Of a stretch of DNA of 6,301 bases, positions 5,820-6,301 are shown piece by piece. How positions within the stretch are numbered: the first letter of the stretch is position 1; each line of letters opens with the position of its first letter. This DNA comes from Bacteroidales bacterium (GTDB lineage Bacteria > Bacteroidota > Bacteroidia > Bacteroidales > JAADGE01). The notes beneath the pieces were generated by a model. That model was not told the origin of the DNA. It did no database searches and saw only the letters and a program-made list of their open reading frames with translations. The stretch is from contig JALSMF010000450.1 of NCBI GenBank assembly GCA_026987795.1, positions 1 through 6,301 of the forward strand, given 5' to 3'. Position numbers and translations under genes: made by a program.

Positions 5820-6197
5820 TTATTTTACTGCTGTTGTTTCGATTTCTATCATCACGCCTAACGGCAGTTCTTTAACGGCAAAGGCTGCTCTTGCAGGCGG
5901 GTTTTCGGAATAATACTTTCCGTATACTTCGTTCATTGCCGAGAAATTATTCATGTCGCTCAACAAACAAACAGACTTAACCGTGTCTTTAAAAGAATAC
6001 CCGGCAGCGTCAAGAATTGCGGCAATATTTTTCATTACCTGCTCTGTTTGTTCTTTTATCCCTCCTTCAACTATTTTTCCTGTTTTCGGGTTTATCGGAA
6101 TCTGCCCCGAAATATAAAGAGTGTTTCCGGCTTTTACGGCTTGGCTGTAAGGTCCTATTGCTTCAGGAGCCTTGCTTGTATGTATTATTTTATTCAT
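5820..6197 (-). CDS. ridA: RidA/YjgF/YER057c/UK114-family reactive enamine/imine deaminase
   Basis: Cytoplasmic enzyme that hydrolyses 2-aminoacrylate-type enamines/imines released by PLP enzymes such as threonine or serine dehydratase, giving the 2-oxo acid and ammonia and protecting PLP enzymes from damage. The 125-residue product is full length for the family, which forms homotrimers. Visible signatures are APEAIGPYSQAV (10-21, with Y17), LYISGQIP (27-34), NPPARAAF (99-106), where R103 corresponds to the carboxylate-binding arginine (R105 in E. coli), and the end IEIETTAV (117-124, with E120). The cysteine that follows this arginine in E. coli RidA is alanine here, which is common. An in-frame TTG at 6227 would add ten residues (MFIFAENIFI) that do not belong to the family, so the ATG at 6197 is chosen. 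Confidence 0.96.
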   Translation of the reverse strand: MNKIIHTSKAPEAIGPYSQAVKAGNTLYISGQIPINPKTGKIVEGGIKEQTEQVMKNIAAILDAAGYSFKDTVKSVCLLSDMNNFSAMNEVYGKYYSENPPARAAFAVKELPLGVMIEIETTAVK

Positions 6198-6214
6198 AAT
6201 AAAAATATTTTCGG

Positions 6215-6222
6215 CAAAAATA
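6215..6222 (-). promoter_or_regulatory. Probable -7 promoter element of ridA
   Basis: TATTTTTG on the minus strand matches TAnnTTTG and ends 17 nt before the ridA ATG at 6197, giving a very short leader. No TTG or TTTG was found at the expected 17-23-nt spacing upstream, so only the -7 half is supported. If real, it also rules out the TTG at 6227 as the start codon. Confidence 0.35.
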
Positions 6223-6249
6223 AACAAATTTTAACAATAATCTTAAGTG

Positions 6250-6285
6250 TTTGAATTTCAGTAATTGAAAAAGTTTTTATATTTG
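6250..6285 (+). promoter_or_regulatory. Possible rightward promoter for a gene beyond the window
   Basis: TTTG (6250-6253) and TATATTTG (6278-6285) are separated by 24 nt, slightly long for the Bacteroidota pattern. It would drive a gene starting to the right of the window, divergent from ridA. No coding start for such a gene lies inside the window. Confidence 0.3.
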
Positions 6286-6294
6286 TTTCAATTA
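6262..6294. repeat. 9-bp inverted repeat around a possible -7 element
   Basis: TAATTGAAA (6262-6270) and TTTCAATTA (6286-6294) are perfect inverted arms with a 15-nt spacer. The spacer contains the rightward TATATTTG box at its end, so a repressor bound to the arms would cover it. No T-tract follows either arm, which argues against a terminator. Confidence 0.35.
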
Positions 6295-6301
6295 TAGTCT
6301 T

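Noticed and set aside
6198..6227. Extension of RidA to a TTG start at 6227
   Set aside because: The ten extra residues are not part of the RidA fold, and the probable -7 box at 6215-6222 lies inside this stretch.

Overview
The window looks like a piece of a low-GC Bacteroidota chromosome, most likely an anaerobic or facultatively anaerobic lineage. The evidence is threefold. The genes are AT-rich. No start codon is preceded by a recognisable AGGAGG-type Shine-Dalgarno sequence; the leaders are A/T-rich instead. Matches to the Bacteroidota -7 promoter element TAnnTTTG lie 17-44 nt upstream of every gene or operon start. The protein families present (an NrfHA nitrite reductase, an Sfp-type phosphopantetheinyl transferase, a fused NAD(P)HX repair enzyme and RidA) fit this assignment. 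Finer taxonomy cannot be read from the window.

Left part (1-3514, minus strand). Transcription runs right to left. It starts with an NtrC-type response regulator (2144-3514), which has its own probable promoter. A 132-bp gap with a second promoter follows, then a tight nrfH-nrfA pair (7-bp gap). NrfH is the membrane tetraheme menaquinol dehydrogenase. NrfA is the pentaheme ammonia-forming nitrite reductase and runs off the left edge, lacking only its extreme C-terminus. Together they form a respiratory chain from menaquinol to nitrite, producing ammonium outside the cytoplasmic membrane. The regulator is a plausible but unproven controller of nrfHA. No sensor kinase is present in the window.

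Middle (3637-5816). A 4'-phosphopantetheinyl transferase (minus) and a fused NAD(P)HX epimerase/dehydratase (plus) are divergent. They share a 53-bp intergenic region with a perfect 10-bp inverted repeat whose arms each contain a -7 box, one facing each gene.

Right part (5820-6301). A RidA-family enamine/imine deaminase (minus) is tail-to-tail with the NAD(P)HX repair gene, with only 3 bp between stop codons. The last 100 bp hold the probable ridA promoter and a possible rightward promoter for a gene outside the window.

There is no gene-free stretch longer than 300 bases. I saw no tRNA, rRNA, CRISPR array, insertion sequence or convincing intrinsic terminator. No clearly new biological system is evident: the genes belong to known families. 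The points worth a second look are the pairing of nrfHA with an NtrC-type activator without an obvious sigma-54 promoter, and the inverted repeats at several promoters.
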